A DNA stretch of 64,000 bases, from the NCBI RefSeq assembly GCF_004210375.1, contig NC_134834.1:13873857-13937856 (forward strand), written 5' to 3'. Both the position numbers and the translations under genes were made by a program. Shown here one piece after another: positions 33,001-42,329 of the stretch. The number at the start of each line of letters is the position of its first letter. The first letter of the stretch is position 1. The DNA is from Tachypleus tridentatus. Its lineage: Eukaryota > Arthropoda > Merostomata > Xiphosura > Limulidae. The notes beneath the pieces were generated by a model, which searched no databases, was not told the origin of the DNA, and saw only the letters and a list, made by a program, of their open reading frames with translations.

Positions 33001-33638
33001 GTAAACTGTAGATGAACAGACTTGGTTAAATTTTATTATTTAATACGTCAGACATCACTGTTCAACAATAAAATCAGTAAACTGTAGATGAACAGACTTG
33101 GTTAAATGTTATTATTTAATACGTCAGACATCACTGTTCAACAATAAAATTCAGTAAACAATAGATCAACAGATTTGGTTAAATGTTATTATTTAATACC
33201 TCAGACATCACTGTTCAACAATAAAACTCAGTAAACAATAGATCAACAGACTTGGTTAAGTGTTATTATTTAATACGTCAGACATCACTGTTCAACAATA
33301 AAATTCAGTAAACAATAGATCAACAGATTTGGTTAAATGTTATTATTTAATGCCTCAGACATCATTGTTCAACAATAAAACTCAGTAAACTGCAGATCAA
33401 CAGACTTGGTTAAGTGTTATTATTTAATACGTCAGACATCACTGTTCAACAATAAAACTCAGTAAACAATAGATCAACAGACTTGATTAAATGTTATTAT
33501 TTAATACGTCAGACATCACTGTTCAACAATAAAACTCAGTAAACTGTAGATCAACAGACTTGATTAAATCTTATTATTCAATACGTCAGACATCATTGTT
33601 CAACAATAAAACTCAGTAAACACTAGATCAACAGACTT
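30098..33638. repeat. Minisatellite, 77-bp unit, about 46 copies, with higher-order structure
   Basis: Unit starts AACAGACTTGGTTAAATGTT and ends CAGTAAACAATAGATC; the core TCAGACATCACTGTTCAACA is nearly invariant. Distinctive variants recur in order: a run from about 30178 recurs from about 31080, with marker GAACAACAAAC at 30481 and 31325 (offset 844, 11 units), and marker GGTTACGTGTT at 30877 and 32102 (offset 1225, 16 units). The array stops about 18 bases short of the donor of the receptor exon 33656-33867. Confidence 0.97.
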
Positions 33639-33655
33639 ATTATTTTGATCCTTAC

Positions 33656-33867
33656 CTTCTCGAGCATAAGTCTCATTAAAACCCAAGAACAAGCTACTAC
33701 TACGTTAAACGGTGAAATTATTTTAGCATCTGACTCTAAAAATGACAGAAGCGTTGGCACATCTGGCAAATTTTCTGATGCTTTCATTTCCGGTGTTGAA
33801 GAGATTTTGTACAACGTTGTCGATATACGGTGTCTGCTCAGATCCTTTGTAAGGTAATTTAGTGGCC
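33656..33867 (-). CDS. Ionotropic receptor exon: amino-terminal domain
   Basis: A 212-base exon (two bases completing a split codon plus 70 codons) after an ATGAAATCAG acceptor and before a strong donor GAGAAG|GTAAGG. It reads PLNYLTKDLSRHRISTTLYK, then ISSTPEMKASENLPDVP and TLLSFLESDAKIISPFNVVV followed by ACSWVLMRLMLEK. The final part fits the 'x-x-V-V-V-x-C-x-x-x-x-x-x-x-x-L-x-x-A' strand-helix of the venus-flytrap amino-terminal domain of glutamate receptors. Its two leading bases complete the codon left by exon 35922-36050 to give tryptophan, so that junction is in phase. The downstream junction to 29127 is not. The plus-strand frame over the same bases is a shadow. Confidence 0.82.
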
Positions 33868-34170
33868 CTGATTTCATAAAAGAGGTTTTTAAAATATTTT
33901 CTTGTAACGTATATAAATAAAGTACATTAAAATTAGGACGATGCTTGCTTACGTTATCGTGTGTACATGTTAAAGAAATAAAGCAAACTGTAATTTTTTG
34001 TTCTTCAAACGAATTTAAGAAAAACTACATCGTTGGCACTTACTTGGCACATTTAACCTAAAGGAACAGACGGAGATAATTTTGAGATTATGGGTTTGTT
34101 TTTATACCATTTGGTAAAGGGGGCTCCCATATTGTACCTTGATGAGTCAGTTTATGTATTTGTCTATTGC
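33868..34170. other. Intron sequence, no gene seen
   Basis: AT-rich, nothing recognised. Confidence 0.6.
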
Positions 34171-34290
34171 AACACTCAGTGCAAACTGATCGCACAAGAA
34201 TATCTGTTTCAACACTCATTGCAAACTGATCGCACAAGAATATCTGTTCCAACACTCAGTGCAAACTGATCGCACAAGAATATCTGTTCA
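34171..34290. repeat. Three-copy tandem repeat, 40-bp unit
   Basis: Units begin AACACTCAGTGCAAACTGAT at 34171, 34211 and 34251 and end ACAAGAATATCTGTT. Confidence 0.95.
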
Positions 34291-34292
34291 TT

Positions 34293-34470
34293 TCAGAATT
34301 TCGTGCGAGACTAGATGAGATTTGTCTGCGCTTAGTAATACCTTTAGTTTTCAAATTATAGGCTAGAAGATAGGCAGCTATCCAACGACACTCATCGCCA
34401 ACTCTAAGGTTACTTTTATTGCATCAACGACCCTAACATGCAGAATGAGGTTTTGAGAAAACAGGTTGTA
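34293..34470 (-). mobile_element. Diverged SINE fragment
   Basis: CAGAATTTCGTGCGAGACTA, AGATAGGCAGCTATCC and CATCGCCAACTCTAAGG are family-1-like in reverse. The head is lost. Confidence 0.55.
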
Positions 34471-34639
34471 AGCCATGGATCCTTGAATCCACAATTTGTA
34501 CATGTTCTTCCAGCACTTGGCAACCCTACTCCTCGTTTTCTAGTTAAGTTCCAATAGTCATTAATAAAATAACTATAACACTGATGGTATGTTTACTAAT
34601 ATTGTTTCACGTGACTCTCAGTCCCTCCCTCCCTCCCTC

Positions 34640-34765
34640 CTCGTGGCACAGTGGTACGTCTGTGGACTTATAGTGATACAAACTGGGTTTCGATATCCCT
34701 GGTGGGCAGAGCAAAGATAGCCCATTGTGTAACTTTGTGCTTAATAACAAACAACAACAATGTAG
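34640..34765 (+). mobile_element. tRNA-derived SINE (family 3), good copy
   Basis: Preceded by a CCTCCCTCCCTCC microsatellite. Head CTCGTGGCACAGTGGTACGT with A box, B box GGTTTCGATATCCC, tail TAACTTTGTGCTTAATAACA then (AAC)n. Confidence 0.85.
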
Positions 34766-34934
34766 GTTATTAGAAACTCTGTGAGCAAAAACGTCACTGC
34801 CTCAAAAGCAAGTTTGTTTCACAAAAATATTTTATTATAAAGTGTATTAAAGCTGATGGAATCCATAATTCTAGTGTTATCAAATCAATGTCAGAATTTA
34901 AACTCTGCGTGTAACTGTTTTTATTTCTTCGTTT
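34766..34934. other. Intron sequence, no gene seen
   Basis: Short AT-rich spacer between oppositely oriented family-3 SINEs. Confidence 0.5.
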
Positions 34935-35048
34935 GGAATTAAGTACGAAGATACCCATTGGATTATATGTGCTCTGTCCACTACGGGTATCGAAACCCAG
35001 TTTCTAGCGATGTGAGTTCGCAAACATACCGCTGTGCCACCGGGGGGC
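34935..35048 (-). mobile_element. tRNA-derived SINE (family 3)
   Basis: Reverse copy: TGGAATTAAGTACGAAGATA tail side, inverted B box GGGTATCGAAACCC, head end GCTGTGCCACCGGGGGGC. Confidence 0.8.
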
Positions 35049-35292
35049 ATGCGCATAACTGATGGATATCAAAATAATTTGTCTCAGTTATTTGTCCAGT
35101 AGAATCTAGCCTTTCTGAAAGCTGTTGTCAGGATCGGGCAATAGTGCTGACACCTGTAGGTTGTCTAATAAAGATCGATTTTCTAAATTTGAATTTATCA
35201 ACGCTCTAAGTGATTTATTTATGAACATAGCTGTCCCTATGTTAACATTTAAGTTTCACTATTTAATCTTGAATTACCTTCTATTCATGATT

Positions 35293-35430
35293 TATCCAGT
35301 ACTACTAAGACATTGTACTAATACGTACAAATATTTTCTATATAATAATCCTATACAAGAATGGTTATTTATTGAGTTCTGCTAAGACATCATACACTTA
35401 CAAAGATTTTTCTAATTATAACACTGCACA
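35293..35430. repeat. Duplicated pieces of the exon/intron boundary at 35922
   Basis: Two diverged copies (about 35293-35347 and 35365-35430) of the segment at 35890-35945 share GTTCTGCTAAGACAT and TACTTACAAAGATTTTCTAT-type words. The third copy is the real donor end of receptor exon 35922-36050; the other two are decayed duplicates in the intron downstream of it. Confidence 0.75.
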
Positions 35431-35624
35431 ACAATGTTTTGAAGAGTTTTGCTTCCTCAAAAGTTTTTGCTGATTGTGACAGATACCTGGTGGGTATGCA
35501 CAAATATAGTTTAAGTTTTGCTTCATCACGTAGGAACTCTGAGAAATAGACAGTTAACTGTTTACCGGCAATAACATATTTAATTGTGTTTATGTTTCTA
35601 ATACGCTAATTAAGTTAAACATAA

Positions 35625-35831
35625 TTAAAAGTGTTTTGCTCCTGATTTTCGTTTGTATTCAATGTCCGGTGCATCACGTTGCAGTGTCCAACAGTAGCAC
35701 CAAGCATTGACGGATTCCAGTTGTCCTGATATCGTTTTTACATTGTAACAATGTCCTGGTGAAACTGAATGATGGGCAAATTTGGATGTGATTTTCGTGA
35801 TCAACAGCCAAAATCTATAAAGAACATCCAA
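35625..35831 (-). pseudogene. Degraded mobile-element open frame (unassigned)
   Basis: A 68-codon minus-strand frame ends NAWCYCWTLQRDAPDIEYKR then KSGAKHF. I recall a 'DYCW-x-L-x-R-D-x-P-x-x-x-Y-x-R-K-S' tail of this kind recurring in unnamed repeat-derived frames of many invertebrates, so I take it to be the C-terminal part of a mobile-element protein rather than a receptor exon. No other domain or terminal repeat is visible. The family is not established. Confidence 0.35.
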
Positions 35832-35921
35832 CAGTGTTCAAGAAGCAAAACGTTGTTGTGCAGTGTAATCCAATACAAGAACGGTTATTTATCCAGTTCT
35901 GCTAAGACATTATATACTTAC

Positions 35922-36050
35922 AAAGATTTTCTATATGATCATCATGTACAAGGGTCAAGCTTTTCCATTGAAGCTTTCCATCAACGACATCCAGAAGAAA
36001 CTCCTTCCACACATTATTGTTCAGGACTGACCTGTTCCAATCTGCTCCAG
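35922..36050 (-). CDS. Ionotropic receptor exon: amino-terminal domain (first exon found)
   Basis: Minus-strand frame reading VLNNNVWKEFLLDVVDGKLQ then WKSLTLVHDDHIENL, closed by a strong donor (CTTT|GTAAGT). The 'W-x-x-x-x-x-x-x-Y/D-x-x' lead into 'WKSLTLVHDD' matches the 'F-x-W-K-x-x-x-x-x-Y-x-x' strand of glutamate-receptor amino-terminal domains. Its last base plus the first two of exon 33656-33867 make a tryptophan codon, so the junction is in phase. The 5' boundary is uncertain: I placed it after CCGTAG at 36050, but acceptors at about 36031 or 36042 are as likely, and the pyrimidine tract is poor at all of them. No signal peptide exon was found upstream. Confidence 0.7.
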
Positions 36051-36949
36051 CTACGGCTTTAGTGAATTAAAAACAAACGTTGGATGAGTTCTGTTTCATT
36101 CATCAAATGACGTACTTCTTGTTGGTAACATATTCAGCACTTTATAAAAACAAGTTTATATTATTGATGTTTCGTAAGTGATATTTGAACCAAACGACTA
36201 GACCAAAGACTCGTAAACTTTAGACAGAATTATTCATAGTTTAGAAGGCAGTCAATAATTCGCACTAGAAGCAGCTTATTTGATAATTTTACACCATTTA
36301 TCTCTGCCAAACGATTGTGAATGATAAAGCTTTCTGCTAGCTGGAAGACTTGTTTTGTTTATCATTGTTCATTATTGAGACCCTAAAATGGTTGAATGGA
36401 AGGTTGGATAACGCAACAATGAATAAAGTTCCTCAATGAACGATGATTTCCTCACTGATAGGATAAAGCCAGAGGTTGGCTTCGTGGGGTTAACAACTTG
36501 GCTATTTTTAGTTTTATAAAATATATTTGTCTATTTAGGATTGCCAGCAGCGTTAGCCACCTACATAGCTACCTTTCAGCGAATAACATGAGGTACTGAG
36601 CTTGTTGAGTGACAACTTATGGGCTCGAACCTAGGGCCTATCGATCCCTAACCCAATATGAAAACCACTAGTTCACGCCTTATTCCGTAAGACAGGAATC
36701 ATTTTATTTCGTTTATAAAACTATAATAATAACATTAATAACAAGTAATTCATAAATAAATACACTACAATTTTAAAAATAACAGAAATAAAAACATCAT
36801 TGTATATTGTATGATTTACGTGTCTCAACAAATCCTGCTTCTTACAATTGTTACATTTCTTTAAATTTTCTTTATTTCGTCTTATATTTGAACTTATTAA
36901 AATCTGCTTGTTTGAACCTACAAAATGGATTTTCTGTGTTGTTATACAA
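36051..36949. other. Intron or 5' region, no gene seen
   Basis: About 900 bases, AT-rich, with one weak tRNA-like word (GGGCTCGAACCTAGG near 36620). Confidence 0.55.
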
Positions 36950-38975
36950 TGTAACAGTTTCGTAAAACAAGCGTGAACAATGTAACAATATAGTGTAGCA
37001 GCCTAGTAAAACAAGCGTGAACAATGTAACAATATAGTGTAGCAGCCTAGTAAAACAAGCGTGAACGATGTAACAGTATAGTGTAGCAGCCTAGTAAAAC
37101 AAGCGTGAACGATGTAACAGTATAGTGTAGCAGCCTAGTAAAACAAGCGTGAACAATGTAACAGTATAGTGTAGCAGCCTAGTAAAACAAGCGTGAACGA
37201 TGTAACAATATAGTGTGCAGCAGCCTAGTAAAACAAGCGTGAACGATGTAACAGTATAGTGTAGCAGCCTAGTAAAACAAGCGTGAACGATGTAACAGCA
37301 TAGTGTAGCAGCCCAGTAAAACATGCGTGAACGATGTAACAGTATAGTGTAGCAGCCCTAGTAAAACGAGCGTGAACGATGTAACAATATAGTGTAGCTG
37401 CCTAGTAAAACAAGCGTGAACTGTGTAACAGCATAGTGTAGCAGCCCTAGTAAAACAAGCGTGAACGATGTAACAGTATAGTGTAGCAGCCTAGTAAAAC
37501 AAGCGTGAACGATGTAACAGTATAGTGTAGCAGCCCAGTAAAACAAGCTTGAACGATGTAACAGTATAGTGTAGCAGCCTAGTAAAACAAGCGTGAACGA
37601 TATAACAGTATAGCAGTAGCAGCCTAGTAAAACAAGCGTGAACGATGTAACAATATAGTGTAGCAGCCCTAGTAAAACAAGCGTGAACAATATAAAAATA
37701 TAATGTAGCAGCCTCGTAAAACAAGCGTGAACGATGTAACAGTATAGTGTAGCAGCCTAGTGAAACAAGCGTGAACAATGTAACAGTATAGTGTAGCAGC
37801 CTAGTAAAACAAGCGTGAACGATGTGACAATATAGTGTAGCAGCCTAGTAAAACAAGCGTGAACGATGTAACAGTATAGTGTAGCAGCCTCGTAAAACAA
37901 GCTTGAACAATGTAACAATATCGTGTAGCAGCCTCGTAAAACAAGTGTGAACAATGTAACAATATAGTGTAGCAGCCTAGTAAAACAAGTGTGAACAATG
38001 TAACAATATAGTGTAGCAGCCTAGTAAAACAAGCTTGAACAATATAAAAATATAATGTAGCAGCCCTGTAAAACAAGCGTGAACAATGTAACAGTATAGT
38101 GTAGCAGCCTAGTAAAACAAGCGTGAACGATGTAACAGTATCGTGTAGCAGCCTAGTAAAACAAGCGTGAACGATGTAACAGTATAGTGTAGCAGCCTAG
38201 TAAAACATGCGTGAACGATGTAACAGTATAGTGTAGCAGCCTAGTAAAACGAGCGTGAACGATGTAACAATATAGTGTAGCTGCCTAGTAAAACAAGCGT
38301 GAACTGTGTAACAGTATAGTGTAGCAGCCTAGTAAAACAAGCGTGAACGATGTAACAGTATAGTGTAGCAGCCTAGTAAAACAAGCGTGAACGATGTAAC
38401 AGTATAGTGTAGCAGCCTAGTAAAACAAGCGTGAACGATATAACAGTATAGTGTAGCAGCCTAGTAAAACAAGCGTGAACGATGTAACAGTATAGTGTAG
38501 CAGCCTAGTAAAACAAGCGTGAACGATGTAACAGCATAGTGTAGCAGCCCAGTAAAACGAGCGTGAACGATGTAACAATATAGTGTAGCTGCCCTGTAAA
38601 ACAAGCGTGAACTGTGTAACAGTATAGTGTAGCAGCCTAGTAAAACAAGCGTGAACGATGTAACAGTATAGTGTAGCAGCCTAGTAAAACAAGCGTGAAC
38701 GATGTAACAGTATAGTGTAGCAGCCTAGTAAAACAAGCTTGAACGATGTAACAGTATAGTGTAGCAGCCTAGTAAAACAAGCGTGAACGATATAACAGTA
38801 TAGTGTAGCAGCCTAGTAAAACAAGCGTGAACGATGTAACAATATAGTGTAGCAGCCTAGTAAAGAAAAGTGTAAAGAATGAAAGAACATAGTGTAGCAG
38901 CCTAGTAAAGAAAAGTGTAAAGAATGAAAGAACATAGTGTAGCAGTTTAATAAAGGAAGGATGAACAGTGTAACA
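36950..38975. repeat. Minisatellite, 44-bp unit (B), about 46 copies, with higher-order structure
   Basis: Unit starts GTGTAGCAGCCTAGTAAAAC and ends GAACGATGTAACAGTATA. A marker variant AACGAGCGTGAACG followed by AGTGTAGCTGCC recurs near 37366, 38248 and 38556, offsets of about 882 (20 units) and 308 (7 units). The last two units (38865-38940) diverge to AAGAAAAGTGTAAAGAATG. Unrelated to the 44-bp array A. The several minus-strand frames here are period artefacts; 44 is not divisible by three, and single-base indels keep some frames open. Confidence 0.97.
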
Positions 38976-39567
38976 ACAATCATAGTGTTACAAAATCTTC
39001 TTATACTATAAAACGAATCTTTTGTGATAAGCAGATGTTTTCTTTTTGATCTTAGTTATATAAACATTTGTTGTTTATATAGTTTCCACGGAGCTTTAGT
39101 ATAAATATATGGCTTAGATACCATTGAAATGTTCTTGTTATAAATACTTTAGTTTTATACTGTAGATAATATCTACTCTGCTCGAAGGGATATTGCATTA
39201 ACATTACATACCCGTCACTGAGTGTCAAATCCTTTAATGGCCTAATGGATGATGTCTGTATGTTGCTCTTTTTGGGAATAGGGAAACTTAGAGAAATAAT
39301 CATATTCAGGTAGAGGCATCAAGAATTTTCCCTGCACACACTCCATTTTTTTTGTTTAATTTTAATTTTTCCTAAAAACTATTCATTCTCATTATTTCAT
39401 ACACTAAAGAACCTTTAGTGCAGACTACTCTGTACATCTGTTGTGAGAAAATCATCTGTAAATACCAGAGTAAAATCCCTTTGCATTTCTATAAATAGCA
39501 TTTTATCCAGGTTTCATTACTAACAGCATAAGTTCAGAAAACTACATCTATTCTCTGTAGTGTTTGA
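38976..39567. other. No secure gene; one protein-like minus-strand stretch
   Basis: Between 39130 and 39260 the minus strand reads SIRPLKDLTLSDGYVMLMQY and PFEQSRYYLQ, with a GTATGT donor-like site in the middle. It could be an upstream receptor exon but no motif supports this. Confidence 0.25.
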
Positions 39568-39792
39568 AACAGCTTATTCTGTTGTTATTGTGTTAACTCT
39601 AAATAACAGCTTATTCTGTTGTTATTGTGTTAACTCTTAATAACAGCTTATTCTGTTGTTATTGTGTTAACTCTAAATAACAGCTTATTCTGTTGTTATT
39701 GTGTTAACTCTAAATAACGGCTTATTCTGTTGTTATTGTGTTAACTCTAAATAACAGCTTATTCTGTTGTTATTGTGTTAACTCTTAATAAC
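39568..39792. repeat. Tandem repeat, 37-bp unit, about 6 copies
   Basis: Unit AACAGCTTATTCTGTTGTTA followed by TTGTGTTAACTCTAAAT. One copy has AACGG; two end CTTAAT. Confidence 0.96.
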
Positions 39793-39965
39793 ACTCAACA
39801 GCGAAATGATTTTGTCGTGAACCGCCTGGCGGAAGAGCCTGTCTTCAGAATCTTGGGGGTTAAAAGTTCGTTACACACACAAAAAAAGAAAAGAAATATA
39901 TATATTAATTAATTAATTAATTAAAACATGTGCAGTAATGTCTTATTCCCAATTATTATTTCTTG

Positions 39966-41262
39966 ATGATGAGAAACTCACTTGAAATAAAAATGTATCT
40001 CAGAATATGGGTATTAGCACTTTTATTGACAAGGAGAGAACAACGTTTCGACCTTCCTGGGTCACCTTCAGGTTAAGAAAAAGAGAGTTTGAAAGCGACC
40101 TTTGCCGGACACATGTCTTAGGGACGAGAGTATAAACGGGTACGGGATTGTAGGTGGCGTTGCAGGTGTATGTTAAGTAATTAATTAGTATAGGTATAAA
40201 GGTGTTCCTTTATATTGATTTAATTTTGGTTTTAGTTGCTGTATAAGTAGGGTTTCTTTGATTTTCTGTTTATTTGTATTTTTTTTTTCGTACTTAATAT
40301 CTGTGTGTTTTCTATGGTTATGTCGTGTTCATTTGTGTTCTGTGAGTCAAGTTTCCATTTTTCTACTTGTTTCTCCAATATAGAAGTTGGGGCAGTTGTT
40401 GTATTGTATTTTATAAATTATGTTGGTGTTGTGTTTGTCAGTGTAGTTTTTAAATAGTATGGACTTTAGTTTTCTATCTGGTTTTCGAATAAATTTAGTG
40501 TTTACTGAAATGTTATGTTTTGTTATAAGTTTTCTCCAAACGTTGGTTATTTTTTCGCTGATATCAGGAACATATGGTATACAACAGTATAAAGTTTTGT
40601 AGTTTGTTGTATCTTGGTATTTATTATTGTTTGTTTGTTGTTGGTCTAGATGTGTGTATATTTTTTTCCACGGTTTTTTGAGGACATTTGTTGATGTTGA
40701 TGAAGTATTGTTTTATTTTGTTGATTTCATTGTTAATTTTATCAGGTGAACATAGTTTTGTGGTTGTGTTTATTTGGTTTCTTAGTATGTTGAGTGTTTG
40801 TTTTGTTTCATGTGCTGAGTCCCGGTATAATCCAGTATGGGTGATTTTTCTGTAGATTTCTGTTTTGAATTGTGCATCAGTTCTAGTTATCTTGAGGTTA
40901 AGAAATCCTGTTTAGTTAGTTTTTTTCCTGTTCACAGGTGAACTTAATGTTGGGGTGTATCGAGTTAACGTAACTGAAAAACCTAATTGCGTGTTCTGTA
41001 GATGTGAATCCAGCAATTGTTTCATCAACATATCTGTACCAGTATAGTGGTGGGTGTAAGGTTGAATTGATCGCTTGTGACTCAATATGTGTCATAAAAA
41101 GTTGGCCAGAACTGGTGACACGGGATTACCCATACTTAGGCCATTTATTTGTAGGTAGTTTTGGTTATTGAACATAAAGTTAATTTTGGTGGTAGTGAAT
41201 TATATAAGGTTGCTAATTGGTTAGTGGGATGTGTATCAATGGGTCGGGGTCTTGGATATAAA
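39966..41262 (-). mobile_element. Penelope-like retroelement remnant (reverse transcriptase C-terminal half and terminus)
   Basis: Read on the minus strand, 41262 to about 40300 gives LSMGNPVSPVLANF, then after a frameshift MTHIESQAINSTLHPPLYWY, RYVDETIAGFTSTEHAIRFF, IHPNIKFTCEQEKN, a stop, and then FLNLKITRTDAQFKTEIYRK with ITHTGLYRDSAHETKQ. 'GNPVSP', 'RYVD-D/E' and 'FL-x-x-x-x-x-R-x-D-x-x-F-x-T-x-x-Y-RK-x-x-x-TGLY' are reverse-transcriptase motifs of Penelope-like elements. The catalytic YVDD reads YVDE here, and there is at least one frameshift and one stop, so it is dead. The non-coding terminus (39966-40090) carries GAACAACGTTTCGACCTTCC and GGGTCACCTTCAGG, shared with 22612-22800. The endonuclease part was not recognised. 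Confidence 0.88.
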
Positions 41263-41267
41263 GTTCT

Positions 41268-41475
41268 AAAGCTATCTTTAGGGTTATCTGCGTAAGCTTT
41301 CCCTAATTTAGTAGTGTAAGACTAGAGGGAAAGCAACTAGTCATCACCGCCAACTCTTGGGCTACTCCTTTACTAATGAATAGTGGGATTGACCGTCACA
41401 TTATAATGTCCCCACGGTGGAAAGGGTGAGTATGTTTGTTGTGACGGGGATTTGAACCTGCGACCCTCAGACCCT
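41268..41475 (-). mobile_element. tRNA-derived SINE (family 1), both ends trimmed
   Basis: Reverse copy from GGGTTATCTGCGTAAGC to the inverted B box GGGATTTGAACCTGCGACCC, directly beside the end of the Penelope-like remnant. Confidence 0.85.
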
Positions 41476-42329
41476 GACTGTTTATCCTTGTGACAGAGGG
41501 ATTTTAAACCTCTTCACGTATAGGTCGAGCTTGGTTATTGTCGAACCTCAAATTCTTACTTTATTAGATCAGCTAAAAGGGGCAAATAAGCGAATATGTT
41601 GTTTATTTTTTAAATGCACAAAAAGTTGCGAAGAAAACGACCTTTTGCTTTTGTGCAGTATAACATAAAAGCACTAATTTTTGTTGTTGTTTTTTGAATG
41701 TCTACGCGAAAGAATATAGTGCATCAGCTACCAAATAATATTATTACTTGTTGAATTACACCTACCCAACCAGCAATCACTTAGATAGGTGCAAATTCTA
41801 CGGTCTGTGCCATATTATCTTTTATTCAGATAATTTATTACATTGTAAATGAATAACACCACACGCGTTAAGACATCATGCAAAGCTCAACCATGTTTGT
41901 CCAGGTTTGTGTCTCTCGGTGTTATTGGCAGAGATCTTCAAGGTGTGTTTGACAGTGACAAGTAGGGAATTTAGTTTGACCTTTTGATCTAACAGCGGTA
42001 CAGCAATTTGATAATTAATGGGCGTGGCTTGCCGCTTCCATATACCCACCCTCTGAAGTACAGTGAAAAATATCTTGACTGGATGTGAAAGAACCATTTC
42101 AAATATTTATAGCATTGTTTGTTACCACTCGATTTTCCTTCATACATGCGAAATAGGCGTGGACGATATGCGAAGCTCGTTTTTATTGGCGTTTTTTACA
42201 AAGTTATGCTAGAGTTTTAACTGTTATGATAGTAAAAAAAATTCTTAGAATGAAACACTTAAAATACTGACTTACATTTTTTCTGCATTTTCTAACGTTG
42301 TATACATTAAAAACTTCCCTGTAAAACAG
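41476..42329. other. Flank of the satellite; no secure gene
   Basis: A 73-codon minus-strand frame at 41876-42097 (containing VPLLDQKVKLNSLLVTVKHT) looks mildly protein-like and follows a CTGTACTTCAG acceptor-like site, but no family motif is present and I do not call it. The rest is AT-rich. Confidence 0.4.

Noticed and set aside
33645..33857. 70-codon plus-strand frame
   Set aside because: Exact shadow of the minus-strand receptor exon at 33656-33867, which has splice sites and family motifs.
37091..38076. Several overlapping minus-strand frames rich in 'HACFTRLLHY'
   Set aside because: They are products of the 44-bp array in changing frames, broken by the non-triplet period.
39130..39260. 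SIRPLKDLTLSDGYVMLMQY-type minus-strand stretch as an exon
   Set aside because: Looks protein-like, but the only good donor lies in mid-stretch and no homology signal could be named.
41876..42097. 73-codon minus-strand frame after an acceptor-like site, considered as an upstream receptor exon
   Set aside because: No amino-terminal-domain motif, and a VGIW-type word in it would belong after that domain, not before it.
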